Shown piece after piece: positions 1 through 8,704 of a stretch of DNA of 64,000 nt. A model generated the notes under the pieces. The model ran no database searches and had not been told where the DNA came from. It saw nothing but the letters and a program-made list of their open reading frames with translations. The translations under genes were made by a program, and so were the position numbers. Source of the stretch: an uncultured bacterium (GTDB lineage Bacteria > Planctomycetota > GCA-002687715); the NCBI GenBank assembly GCA_902826835.1, contig CADEGH010000001.1, positions 124,001 through 188,000 on the forward strand, read 5' to 3'. Position 1 is the first letter of the stretch; each line of letters opens with the position of its first letter.

Positions 1-318
1 TCGCCCGCGTTCCTTGGCTTCGGCCACCGCCTCGCGCACCTCTTTGACTCCCGAAAGGACGGCGGAAAAAGTGGCAAACCCATGGCCCAGAGACTGGGCC
101 AGGATTCGGGCGAGGCTGGTCTTTCCAGTGCCGGGCGGACCCCAAAAAATCAGGGACGGCAAATGGCCCTGATCCAGCGCAAGGAACAAAGGCGAGCCCG
201 GCCGGACCGCCGACTGCCCGATCACCTCGCCGAGTTCCCGCGGTCGCATCCGCTCCGCCAGGGGCGCCTCGGGGATTCGCGGTCGCGAGCTGGAGAAGAG
301 GTCCAGATCAGGCTCCAT
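1..318 (-). CDS. rarA: Replication-associated recombination protein A (AAA+ ATPase), 5' part only
   Basis: Only the first 106 codons lie in the window; the rest runs off the left edge. RarA/MgsA is a cytoplasmic clamp-loader-like AAA+ ATPase acting at stalled replication forks. The N-terminus has the family layout: a short acidic leader (MEPDLDLF), then PLAERMRPRELGEVIGQ, then Walker A GPPGTGKT at about residues 60-67. The ATG at 318 overlaps the end of dacB by 11 bp, so it is the last visible gene of the minus-strand group. RuvB-type loaders also share this motif, but the leader and the spacing to the P-loop fit RarA better. Confidence 0.88.
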   Translation of the reverse strand, partial: MEPDLDLFSSSRPRIPEAPLAERMRPRELGEVIGQSAVRPGSPLFLALDQGHLPSLIFWGPPGTGKTSLARILAQSLGHGFATFSAVLSGVKEVREAVAEAKERGR

Positions 319-1729
319 CCTTCGCGAGCGCTCGAACGATGCGATCCTGCACGTCCCGCATGGCGAGGCGGCTCGGTTTAGCGACCTTCATCAGGATCGC
401 GAACGCTCGCTGCTTGCCCGTGGTGGTCTCTACGTATCCAGCGAGGGCGGATATGTTCTTCAGGGTGCCGGTCTTGGCCCGAACTCTGGGTCCGAGTTCT
501 TTGAGCCGGGTCGACAGCGTCCCGCCGTCCTGACCGGCGACCGCCAAAGCTGAGCGGAAGACTTCCGCGCCGGGGGACTTCGCCAGAGCGAACAGAGCCG
601 ACGCCAACTGGTTCGTGGTGACTCGGTTGTCCCGGGAAAGGCCACTGCCGTCGAAGATCTTCGCTCTGCTCAGATCGACCTGCGACTTGGCGAACACACT
701 GCGGGTGGCGGCCGCGCCGGCGCCGAAGGTTCCGCCGGCATCCAGTGCGGCCCCAAGATGCTTGAAGAGCATGTCCGCGCGATGGTTTTGGCTCATCGCC
801 AGGAGCGTGGGGAGCACATCTTTCAGTCGGGTTTCGAGGCGCAAAAGAACCGTGCCTGACTCCCAGTTTTCGTCGACCCGAGCGCGGGCAGGCGCTCCGG
901 TCACCGCGACTCCTGCCTGCTTCAGCGCGTCCGTCAGCGCGAAGCCGAACACGAGCCCGGGGTCTTCGACTGCCACCGAGAAAGCCTGTTCCTTGGTGCC
1001 GACTCTTGCTTTGCCGGTCACGGTGAGATCGTTCTTGCCCGACGCCCGCGTGATCGCGACGAGGTGCTCATCTTTGGCGCCCACCGTGCTCAGCCGATTC
1101 TGGAGGTTGAGGTGATGCGTCGGCGGCTGCAGACGTACCTCGCATGCCGCTCCGGGATTGCGCCCGGCAGTCACGAGCACTTCGGCAGTTCCGTGGTTCA
1201 AAGACAGCGCGCCCACTTCGGCCAGCCAAGTGGTTTCCGGGCCGGACTCCGGCCAGTTCTGCCCCCGAGTCTCCCGATCGAAAAGCCGATCATCGACGAT
1301 CACCATCCCGTGCACCTTGGTGATTCCCGCGTCTTTGACGGCCTTGACCAATGCCGGCAAGACTTGCGAAGACCGCAGCGTCGGATCGCCCTCGCCCCGA
1401 AGGCGGAGGGCTCCGTGCAGGGCCCCGTCCTGGATCGCGCCGTGGAGGACGAGATCCGTCTGGATCGCGTGGTCGGCCCCGAGTCCGAGCAGAGCTGCGC
1501 CGGCCGAGAGGATCTTCATGGCGCTGGCGGGCACTCGCGGTTCATCGCCCTGCGAGGCGGTGAGCACCGAGCCACTCGCGATATCGACGACCGTCAGGCT
1601 GACTTCGAGTCCCTGGTCGCGAGCTTCCGACAGGGTCCCCGAAACCTCGGGAATCGCCCGAGGCGCGAGAATGGTCTGCCCCTGTACCGAGATCGTGACC
1701 GTCCACAGAACGGCGAAAAACAACCGCAT
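308..1729 (-). CDS. dacB: D-alanyl-D-alanine carboxypeptidase/endopeptidase (PBP4, peptidase family S13)
   Basis: Exported penicillin-binding protein that trims or cleaves peptidoglycan cross-links. The chosen ATG (473 aa) follows a GGGG-rich ribosome site and opens a clear signal peptide, MRLFFAVLWTVTISVQGQ. All three active-site motifs of the family are visible: SxxK as S69-A-M-K72, SxN as S313-Q-N315, and KTG as K419-T-G421. The long insert between SxxK and SxN is typical of S13 enzymes rather than of DacA-type S11 enzymes. An in-frame upstream start at 1858 would put 43 charged residues before the signal peptide and would overlap hrpB, so I rejected it. It lies 101 bp downstream of hrpB. 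Confidence 0.93.
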   Translation of the reverse strand: MRLFFAVLWTVTISVQGQTILAPRAIPEVSGTLSEARDQGLEVSLTVVDIASGSVLTASQGDEPRVPASAMKILSAGAALLGLGADHAIQTDLVLHGAIQDGALHGALRLRGEGDPTLRSSQVLPALVKAVKDAGITKVHGMVIVDDRLFDRETRGQNWPESGPETTWLAEVGALSLNHGTAEVLVTAGRNPGAACEVRLQPPTHHLNLQNRLSTVGAKDEHLVAITRASGKNDLTVTGKARVGTKEQAFSVAVEDPGLVFGFALTDALKQAGVAVTGAPARARVDENWESGTVLLRLETRLKDVLPTLLAMSQNHRADMLFKHLGAALDAGGTFGAGAAATRSVFAKSQVDLSRAKIFDGSGLSRDNRVTTNQLASALFALAKSPGAEVFRSALAVAGQDGGTLSTRLKELGPRVRAKTGTLKNISALAGYVETTTGKQRAFAILMKVAKPSRLAMRDVQDRIVRALAKDGA

Positions 1730-1830
1730 GACTTTTCCCCAACCTTGAAGGCGCACCCGGCCTCCGGGCGGCATTCTACGGCCCGGACTCCACGAAGGCG
1801 AGACCATCGAATTCGCGCGATTTTCCGCCT

Positions 1831-4359
1831 TCAGGCGTGCGGTGGGACCTCCGGCCACGCGTGTTTCGGATAGCGGCCGCGAAGGTCCTTGCGCACCTGC
1901 TGGTAAGAGCCCCGCCAGAAATTCGCCAGGTCCCCGGTCAACTGCACTGGCCTCTGATTGGGAGCCAAAAGCTCGACCAACACCGGCAGCCGGCCGAACA
2001 CGAGTCGGGGCGTTTCCTTCACTCCGAACCAGTGCTGGACTCTGGCGGACACGATCGGAGGTCGTCCTCGCTCGTAACGAATCGCCGCCGTCCTCCCTTC
2101 GGGCAGTGCGAATCGCTCGGGCACTTCCCGGTCGAGCGCTTGCCTTTGGGCATAGGCGAGTCTGCCTTGCAGCTCCGCCTTCAGAGACACGCTACGCAGC
2201 TCCCGCAGGCTGCGAGCCTCCGGCACCGCTTCCCAGAGGATCCCGAACAACTCACTCTCCGACCATTCCGGACACTCGAGTTCAGGCGCGTGCTGCCTGA
2301 GCACGCGGAGCCTTTCCAGGTACTCGCCAAGTTCGCCCTCGAAATCGAGGAGCGGGGGCCGGGCGACTGCGGCGGCGGGTTCGAGGAGCGCTCGCGTCAG
2401 GCCCGGGGGAACTCGTCCCCCACGCCTCTCTTCCAGTTGGAGCTGCCAAAACAGGCGCCGCTCCACCCCGATTACAGCCTCCGACTTCGCATCGAAGAGC
2501 GCGGAAGTTTCCGTCCGAACCGCGCCGGGAAACACCTCTTCGAGCCACCCTGCCTCGATTCCGCTCAGAACCGTGACCGCCGCCTGGTCTCCGGGGCCCG
2601 TCCCTGCCCCGCGGGCCACGACCGCGACGAAGTACTCATGGTCGAGCACGATGCTCTCCGGAGCGATTCGGACGCCGGTGCCATCGCTCAGGATGGCCCG
2701 ATCTCCTCCTCGCTCGCGCCGCCTACCCACTCGGTCGGGATAGCCCACCAGTACCAATTTCAGCAGGTCGGACTCGGCGGGCGCACGACGGTCGGAGGGA
2801 CCGAGGTCGCGACGCGCTTGGTCCTCGAGTTCCTTCGCGACCCGCATTGTTGTGCGCGCGGCCCCACCGTCGACCACCACCCCCTCGATTTCGAGGGTTC
2901 GAAACTGGGATCTCGACACTTGCTCCAGAGCGTCGAGCCGGAAGAGCAAGTCGGAATCCCCCCGAACCTTGGGGCCCTGCTGACGGTGGCCACCCGCCGA
3001 TCTTGAGCGGAAGAGATCCCGCTCGGACAGGAGCGAACAGAGCCGGGCTCCCTCCGCCAGGCATCCCCGGCGATGGGACTCCCACAGAATGCGCCCAAGG
3101 CGTGGATGCAGAGGCCATCGCCGCACCGCTTCGCCGATTTTGGTCGTCGTCCCTGTCTCCGCCGAGACCAACCCGAGCGTGGCCAAAAGCTGCTCCGCCT
3201 TCGCCAGGTCCCGAGGCAGAGGGGCTTCATACCACTCGAAGGTCCGAGGATCGCCGACGCCGAGGCCCCGCAATTCGAGCAGAGTTCCCGCGAGATCGAC
3301 CCGGTGGATCTCCGGCGTCTCCTCGTCCTCGAGCCCGCTTTGGGTAGGTCTCGTCCACAAGCGCAAGCAGGTGCCAGGCCCGAGGCGCCCCGCGCGACCC
3401 GCTCGCTGGTCCGCGGACGCTCGGCTGATGCGCTCCAAGTCGAGCCGGTCCAAGCCGAGATCCGCGTCGTGCCGCAACTTGCGGGCGAACCCGGTGTCGA
3501 CGACACAACTCACCCCCTCGACGGTCACTGAGGTCTCGGCGACGTTAGTGGAAAGGATGATGCGCCGTCTCGGCCCCGCCCGCAGGGCCGCGTCTTGCTC
3601 CTGCGAGGCGAGTTCGCCGTGCAATGGGAGGACGTCAAAATCCCGGGTCGCCCCGCGAGCCATCAGCACCTCAGCGGTGCGCTGGATTTCGCCCAACCCC
3701 GGCAGGAACACCAACACGTCGCGAGCCGTCGTCCCCGCCGCGCGCAAGGCCCCCTCAGCCGCCACGATCGGGAGAGCTCGATCGTCGGAGTGATCGAGGT
3801 ACTCGACCGCCACCGGGTGGGCGCGGCCGGCGGCGCTGATCACCGGCGCACCCGAGAGGAAGCGCGATACCGGGAGGGGGTCCAAAGTCGCTGACATCAC
3901 CACGATGCCGAGTTCGGGCCGCAGCTCGCGGCGCACTTTTGCGAGCATCGCGAGGGCGAGGTCCGCGTGCAGACTCCGTTCGTGGAACTCGTCCAGGATC
4001 ACGAGGCCGACCGAGTCGAGGGTGGGATCGGTCTGCATCCAGCGGGTGAGCAAGCCCTCGGTCAGGACCAAGATTCGCGTCGACTTGGACTCCTCCCGCT
4101 CGAATCGAACCCGAAAACCCACCGTGCCGCCGAGCGGCGTGCCCGTCTCCTCGGCCATGCGACGCGCCGCCGCCCGGGCGGCGACGCGCCGGGGCTGGAG
4201 CATGACGATCTTGCCGTCGATATTCGCTCGCTGCAGGAGCGCGACCGGGACGCGGGTCGTTTTGCCCGCCCCCGGCGGGGCGACGAGGATCGCGGTGCCC
4301 GTATCGCGGACGGCTTGCACCACTTCGTCGAGCACTGCGTCGATGGGAAGGGAAATCAT
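1831..4359 (-). CDS. hrpB: ATP-dependent helicase HrpB (DEAH-box family)
   Basis: Cytoplasmic DExH-box nucleic-acid helicase of 842 aa, within the usual HrpB range of about 800-850. Visible motifs in order are Walker A (APPGAGKTT, about residues 27-35), the DEFH form of the DExH box in DEFHERSL, the SAT motif in MSATLDP, motif V in STNVAETS, and motif VI QRAGRAGR. The C-terminal third matches the HrpB-specific region and is rich in Arg and Glu. The ATG at 4359 follows GAGAGGG about 10 nt upstream; a longer frame to 4425 has no ribosome site. The biological role of HrpB is poorly defined in most bacteria, and the neighbours do not clarify it. Confidence 0.92.
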   Translation of the reverse strand: MISLPIDAVLDEVVQAVRDTGTAILVAPPGAGKTTRVPVALLQRANIDGKIVMLQPRRVAARAAARRMAEETGTPLGGTVGFRVRFEREESKSTRILVLTEGLLTRWMQTDPTLDSVGLVILDEFHERSLHADLALAMLAKVRRELRPELGIVVMSATLDPLPVSRFLSGAPVISAAGRAHPVAVEYLDHSDDRALPIVAAEGALRAAGTTARDVLVFLPGLGEIQRTAEVLMARGATRDFDVLPLHGELASQEQDAALRAGPRRRIILSTNVAETSVTVEGVSCVVDTGFARKLRHDADLGLDRLDLERISRASADQRAGRAGRLGPGTCLRLWTRPTQSGLEDEETPEIHRVDLAGTLLELRGLGVGDPRTFEWYEAPLPRDLAKAEQLLATLGLVSAETGTTTKIGEAVRRWPLHPRLGRILWESHRRGCLAEGARLCSLLSERDLFRSRSAGGHRQQGPKVRGDSDLLFRLDALEQVSRSQFRTLEIEGVVVDGGAARTTMRVAKELEDQARRDLGPSDRRAPAESDLLKLVLVGYPDRVGRRRERGGDRAILSDGTGVRIAPESIVLDHEYFVAVVARGAGTGPGDQAAVTVLSGIEAGWLEEVFPGAVRTETSALFDAKSEAVIGVERRLFWQLQLEERRGGRVPPGLTRALLEPAAAVARPPLLDFEGELGEYLERLRVLRQHAPELECPEWSESELFGILWEAVPEARSLRELRSVSLKAELQGRLAYAQRQALDREVPERFALPEGRTAAIRYERGRPPIVSARVQHWFGVKETPRLVFGRLPVLVELLAPNQRPVQLTGDLANFWRGSYQQVRKDLRGRYPKHAWPEVPPHA

Positions 4360-4577
4360 CGGGCTCGCCCTCTCGGCATCTCGCAGTCTCCGAGGGGCCT
4401 CGCACGGTGACAAGCCGGAGACCACGTCGAAGCCGATGGACAGGGAGGTCGAGAAATCGCCCGTTCAGGCGGTCGACCAGAGGTTCTTCGGAGGATCGGA
4501 CCGCCGGCACGACCGCGCCCGCCCGGATCGAGTCGACCCAAAATTCGCGTTGAATCCGTTCCGGCCGGAACCCACCC

Positions 4578-4604
4578 GGCCTCGGGGTGCCCCGTTCCGA
4601 GGCC
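4578..4604 (-). terminator. Hairpin downstream of galE, candidate terminator
   Basis: An 8-bp perfect inverted repeat, GGCCTCGG (4578-4585) and CCGAGGCC (4597-4604), with an 11-nt loop. It sits about 35 nt after the galE stop and before hrpB. No T-run follows on the minus strand, so it could be a weak or Rho-assisted terminator or a processing stem. The rest of 4360-4638 shows no convincing gene. Confidence 0.4.
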
Positions 4605-4638
4605 GCGGATTAGGCAAGAGCCAACCCGCACGCGACGA

Positions 4639-5628
4639 TCAGCCGTCAAAGCCGCGTGGATGGGATTCGTGCCACTTCCACGCGCTCTGGATGATCGTGC
4701 TGAGGTCGCCGAAGCGCTGCGTCCACCCGAGAGTTGAGTGCGCCTTGCGAGCGTCGCCCACGAGCCGCGCGGGATCTCCCGCCCGTCTCCCGACCATCTG
4801 ATAAGGGACTTTCTTCCCCATCACTTTTTCGCAGGCTCGAATGACCTCGAGCACGCTGTAGCCGGCCCCGTTGCCAAGGTTGAAGGCCGTGCTCGGCCCG
4901 CCCTTCCTCAGGTACTCGAGACCGAGGAGGTGCGCTTCGGCCAAGTCCAGGATGTGGATGTAGTCCCGGATACAGGTCCCGTCGGGCGTCGGGTAATCGT
5001 CGCCGAAGACCTTGAGATTCGGGTTCAGACCCTGCCCGGCGCGAATCACGAGGGGTATGAGATGCGTTTCCGGATCGTGGTCCTCGCCGATGGTGCCGTC
5101 CGGGTGGGCCCCGGCAGCGTTGAAATAGCGCAGTGCCACGTACTGGAATCCGTAAGCCCGCGAGTAGTCAGCGAGCATGCGTTCCACCATCAACTTGGTC
5201 CAACCGTAAGGGTTGATGGGCTGCTGGGGATGGCTCTCGTCCATCCGATCCTGGACCGGCTCGCCGTAGGTCGCGCAGGTGGAACTGAAGATGAAGGTCT
5301 TCACCCCGGCCTCCCGCATGGCTTCGAGCAGCGTGAGCGTCGTGGCCACGTTGTTGGCGTAGTACTTGGCGGGATCGGTCACCGACTCGCCGACGTAGCA
5401 GGACGCCGCAAAGTGGAATACAGCGTCCACCTTTTGTTCACGAAGCGTCTTGACGACGAAGGCCCGATCAGCGAGGTCGCCCTCAATGAGAGGCGCTCCC
5501 AAAACCGCCGCGCGGTGACCCTCCGAGAGGTTGTCGAAAGCGATCGCGTGATACCCGCGCTGTCGCAGGAGCCAGAGGCAGTGGCTTCCGATATAGCCGG
5601 CTCCACCGGCAACGAGGATGGTCGACAT
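4639..5628 (-). CDS. galE: UDP-glucose 4-epimerase
   Basis: Short-chain dehydrogenase-type epimerase (329 aa) that interconverts UDP-glucose and UDP-galactose using tightly bound NAD. The N-terminus carries the NAD-binding motif GGAGYIGSH at residues 8-16. The catalytic Ser region (FSSTCATYGEP) and the YxxxK pair (YGWTKLM) follow, and the family signature LRYFNAAGAHPDG is intact. The ATG at 5628 follows GGAGAG and lies 14 nt after the stop of the TPR/HEAT gene, so the two are probably co-transcribed. Sugar supply for surface polysaccharide is the likely use; no Leloir-pathway partners are nearby. Confidence 0.95.
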   Translation of the reverse strand: MSTILVAGGAGYIGSHCLWLLRQRGYHAIAFDNLSEGHRAAVLGAPLIEGDLADRAFVVKTLREQKVDAVFHFAASCYVGESVTDPAKYYANNVATTLTLLEAMREAGVKTFIFSSTCATYGEPVQDRMDESHPQQPINPYGWTKLMVERMLADYSRAYGFQYVALRYFNAAGAHPDGTIGEDHDPETHLIPLVIRAGQGLNPNLKVFGDDYPTPDGTCIRDYIHILDLAEAHLLGLEYLRKGGPSTAFNLGNGAGYSVLEVIRACEKVMGKKVPYQMVGRRAGDPARLVGDARKAHSTLGWTQRFGDLSTIIQSAWKWHESHPRGFDG

Positions 5629-5642
5629 CAAACTCTCCGAGG

Positions 5643-7148
5643 TCAGCGACCGGAATCTTCGGCGGTTCGGTAGTCCTCCCGATTCCGGTCGAACCACTCG
5701 CGCCACTCGGTGGCCAACCGTTGCCGCTCGCTCATCGAAAGATCGGTAGGAAGGTGCACTCCGATGTAGGCGAAGGTGAGATGATTGAGGGCTTCGTGGA
5801 TCTGGCGGAACGAGTACGGGTCCTGATCACCGAGGGCGTTGATCAAATGAGGAACCCCGGCCCGCGCCTTGATTTCTCGCCCGAGGACAAACGCCGCCAT
5901 CCCGCGGACCAGGGGGGATCGATCCTTCAGGAGCAGACCCAACATGCTCACGAGCGCCGGCCTCTCCTCGGGCGGCCAGTTCTGGGCCAGCGACTTGAGG
6001 GCAATCGTCTTCACGTCGGGATCTTTGTCGCGCAACGCCTTCAGGAGCCCATCCATCATGACCTTGTTCATGTAAGGGGAGCTGCCGACGATCCGCGCCG
6101 CCTCCCGGCGGCGATCGACTTCGACGCTGTTGAGGAGGATGTCCACCCACTCCTCGGGGCTGCGGCGGTTGGGATCAATGGCCTCGGCGGCCGGGCGCGA
6201 CTTGAGGTCGACGATCATCTCCTGCAGCCGATCCGGAGCGATGGAGGCGTTGGCAGGGAGGCGCGAAAGGGCTTTCTCCAGCCAAGTCGCCGCTACATGA
6301 TTCTGGCCCTGGCGCTGGGTGATGTCCGCCATCGTGAGGCAAGACTTCCACTCGGAAGGATCACTGGCGATGAGGCGCTCGTAAATTGCCACCGCTTCCG
6401 GGATGCGATCGGTGCGGCGGTAAGCGTTGGCGAGAGCAGCCTCGACTTCCGGGGCCCCCGGCTTGATCGTGGCGAGGCGCTCCAAGTAAAGCGAGGCTTC
6501 CTGATGCAGTCCCTGGTCGGTCATGAGAATTGCCAGGAACCACAAACCTTCCTGGTCATTCGGGGATTGCTCGAGCACCGAACGCAGCGTCGCTTCCGCA
6601 TCCGCTTTGCGACCGAGCCGCATTTGGCAGAGCGCCATCCCGCGCGCCGAATTCAGGAAGTTGGGATTCAGCTCCAATGCTCGTTCGTAGCGGGCAATCG
6701 CCGGCTCGTACATCTCGCGATTGTTGAAGTAGGTGCCGAGCCCGTGGTACGCCCAGTAGAAGAACGGGTCTTGGGTGATCGCCCGTTCAAAGTGCACCCG
6801 GGCTTCCTCGAGCTTCATCGACTGCCCGAGAATGCGCCCTGCCAGGTAGTGATCAACCGGCCGATCCTGCATGGCCGCGCGGGATTCGAACATGGCGATG
6901 GTTTCCCGCAGCTTGTCCCCACCCTCGGCTCGAGCTCGCTCCTGGATTTCGATCTGGGCGTTGATCTCCGCCTCCTGCTGCTCCCATTTCCGCTTGGCCT
7001 CTTGGGCCAAGACCGAAGATCCTCGGCCCGCGCCGCTTCCCTGCACGTCCTGCTGAAGCCGCCGACGCAGGATCTCGAGATCGGTTTCTTGGGAGAACAC
7101 CGAGAGTCCGAAGCAGAGGATCGAAACGAACAAAATGCTGCGTCGCAT
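5643..7148 (-). CDS. Exported TPR and HEAT-repeat protein
   Basis: A 501-aa protein with a signal peptide (MRRSILFVSILCFGLSVFSQ), a Gln/Glu/Arg-rich helical stretch (about 25-90), a series of tetratricopeptide repeats (about 100-300; for example WAYHGLGTYFNNREMYEPAI and the following ALELNPNF unit), and a C-terminal HEAT-like region (about 335-450) with pairs such as ALRDKDPDVKTIALKSL. It is probably a periplasmic scaffold; no catalytic domain is visible. GAGGAA lies about 9 nt upstream of the start. Its 5' end is only 37 bp from the divergent PilZ gene if that gene starts at 7186. Exported repeat proteins recur elsewhere in this window. Confidence 0.8.
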   Translation of the reverse strand: MRRSILFVSILCFGLSVFSQETDLEILRRRLQQDVQGSGAGRGSSVLAQEAKRKWEQQEAEINAQIEIQERARAEGGDKLRETIAMFESRAAMQDRPVDHYLAGRILGQSMKLEEARVHFERAITQDPFFYWAYHGLGTYFNNREMYEPAIARYERALELNPNFLNSARGMALCQMRLGRKADAEATLRSVLEQSPNDQEGLWFLAILMTDQGLHQEASLYLERLATIKPGAPEVEAALANAYRRTDRIPEAVAIYERLIASDPSEWKSCLTMADITQRQGQNHVAATWLEKALSRLPANASIAPDRLQEMIVDLKSRPAAEAIDPNRRSPEEWVDILLNSVEVDRRREAARIVGSSPYMNKVMMDGLLKALRDKDPDVKTIALKSLAQNWPPEERPALVSMLGLLLKDRSPLVRGMAAFVLGREIKARAGVPHLINALGDQDPYSFRQIHEALNHLTFAYIGVHLPTDLSMSERQRLATEWREWFDRNREDYRTAEDSGR

Positions 7149-7185
7149 GTCAGATTCCTCGAAGGACTATCCCACGGAGGCGGCG

Positions 7186-7638
7186 ATGTTAACAGTCGAC
7201 CGAAATGGCCAGGGCTCAAGCCGATTCGCCCGCGACGCCGAAAGGGCATCGGGTCTCGGTCCAGCGCCGTTTCGCCCTCACCCACGAGCCGACATGCTTC
7301 CACAAGACCGCCGTAGCGCCCCTCGGGTCGAAACTGGAACCTTGGTAATCCATCACGAGTTGGGCCAGTCGGCCGACCACGCTTGGACGACCCTCGCCGT
7401 GACCTTGGACTTGAACGAGTTCGGGCTCCGCGCGCAGACCACCGAAGCGCTGCGCTTGGGCGGTCGCTACCGCTTTAGCCTCGCCGTCGAAAACGACATC
7501 GTGCAGGCGACCGGGCGTGTCGTCCACGTCGCCAAGACTCTGAACGGGACCTTCGAGATCGGGGTCGAGTTCCTGCAGATCGGGGCCGAAGACATCGCCC
7601 GGGTGCGTCGATTCCTCCGCGAACGCGCCCCGGCCTGA
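7186..7638 (+). CDS. PilZ-domain protein, candidate cyclic-di-GMP receptor
   Basis: A small cytoplasmic protein with one PilZ domain. The RxxxR motif is seen in DRRSAPRVE, and the second motif appears as DLNEFG, a variant of the canonical D/NxSxxG with the Ser replaced. This makes c-di-GMP binding plausible but not certain. I chose ATG 7186 (150 aa) because GGAGG sits 5 nt upstream. A later ATG at 7294 would give 114 aa starting just before the PilZ core but has no ribosome site. The choice matters because the first start leaves only 37 bp to the divergent gene for promoters. Possible targets in the window are the pilin and secretion genes. Confidence 0.8.
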   Translation: MLTVDRNGQGSSRFARDAERASGLGPAPFRPHPRADMLPQDRRSAPRVETGTLVIHHELGQSADHAWTTLAVTLDLNEFGLRAQTTEALRLGGRYRFSLAVENDIVQATGRVVHVAKTLNGTFEIGVEFLQIGAEDIARVRRFLRERAPA

Positions 7639-7774
7639 GCCTTCGGCCCGCGTTCGCACGTTGGCCCTCGGACCTACTCCCAGACCCGAACCGGCAAACT
7701 CTCTTTGAGCGGCCCGACCCCTGATGTAGCCTCCCCCCGCTGCGACTCGATTCAGGTCGGAGCGGATAGGACCC

Positions 7775-8686
7775 ATGGACGCCATCAGCCGTACCGAACT
7801 CCCCGGACTCCCGCTGATCCACCGGGGCAAGGTTCGCGACCTCTATGCCATCGATGCCGAGCACCTGCTCCTCGTGGCGACGGACCGGCTCTCCGCGTTC
7901 GACGTCGTTCTGCCTGATCCGATCCCCGGCAAAGGCATCATCCTCACGCAGCTTTCGCTGTTTTGGTTTCAGCTCCTGGCTGGCGTGACCAGGCACCACG
8001 TCGTCGCCTCCGAGATCGAGGACATGCCGAAGGCCGTCCGAGCCCACGCCGAGATCTTGCGCGGGCGATCCTTGGTCGTGCGCCGGGCGGAGGTATTTCC
8101 CGCCGAGTGCATTGCTCGTGGCTACCTCCTCGGTTCCGGGTGGAAGGACTATCAGCGAACGGGTCGCGTGTGCGGAATCCCGCTCCCTCCGGGTCTCCGC
8201 AAAAACCATCGGTTTGCACCTCCCCTCTTCACGCCCTCGACCAAGGCCAAAGTCGGCCACGACGAGAATATCTCCATGGATGCGCTGCGTGCCATGGTGG
8301 GCGAGTCTGCGGCGAACTCCCTCGCGAGCCTCACCCTCGAAGTCTTCACCCGTGCGGCCGAGCACGCGGAGAGCCGCGGGGTCATCATCTGCGACACCAA
8401 ACTAGAGTGGGGCCGGCAGGGCGAGCAGATCATCCTCGTCGACGAAGTGTTGACCCCGGACTCGAGCCGATTTTGGCGCGCGGAGGAAGCCCGGGCTGCC
8501 CTGCCGGAAGGCGATCCCCCGTCGTACGACAAGCAGGTCGTGCGCGACTGGCTCGAGCACCAGCCTTGGAACAAGACCGCTCCGGGCCCCAGACTCCCTC
8601 CCGAGATCGTGCAGGTTGCGCGTAACCGCTACCGCGAGATCTACGAGCGCATCGCGGGGCGACCCGTGCCGCATCTTTCCGACTGA
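7775..8686 (+). CDS. purC: Phosphoribosylaminoimidazole-succinocarboxamide synthase
   Basis: SAICAR synthetase (303 aa) of purine biosynthesis, joining aspartate to CAIR with ATP hydrolysis. Family signatures are clear: HRGKVRDLY near the N-terminus, ATDRLSAFDVVLPDPIPGKG, ECIARGYLLGSGWKDY, and the C-terminal ILVDEVLTPDSSRFW. The length matches the yeast-like, longer PurC type. An AGGA ribosome site precedes the ATG. mtnA follows after about 18 bp. No other purine-synthesis genes are in the window, so the pathway is scattered in this genome. Confidence 0.96.
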   Translation: MDAISRTELPGLPLIHRGKVRDLYAIDAEHLLLVATDRLSAFDVVLPDPIPGKGIILTQLSLFWFQLLAGVTRHHVVASEIEDMPKAVRAHAEILRGRSLVVRRAEVFPAECIARGYLLGSGWKDYQRTGRVCGIPLPPGLRKNHRFAPPLFTPSTKAKVGHDENISMDALRAMVGESAANSLASLTLEVFTRAAEHAESRGVIICDTKLEWGRQGEQIILVDEVLTPDSSRFWRAEEARAALPEGDPPSYDKQVVRDWLEHQPWNKTAPGPRLPPEIVQVARNRYREIYERIAGRPVPHLSD

Positions 8687-8704
8687 GCAGAAGGTCCCGT
8701 GCCC

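Noticed and set aside
5827..6150. Internal alternative-frame protein within the TPR/HEAT gene
   Set aside because: Shadow frame, Arg/Gly/Pro-rich, inside a well supported gene.
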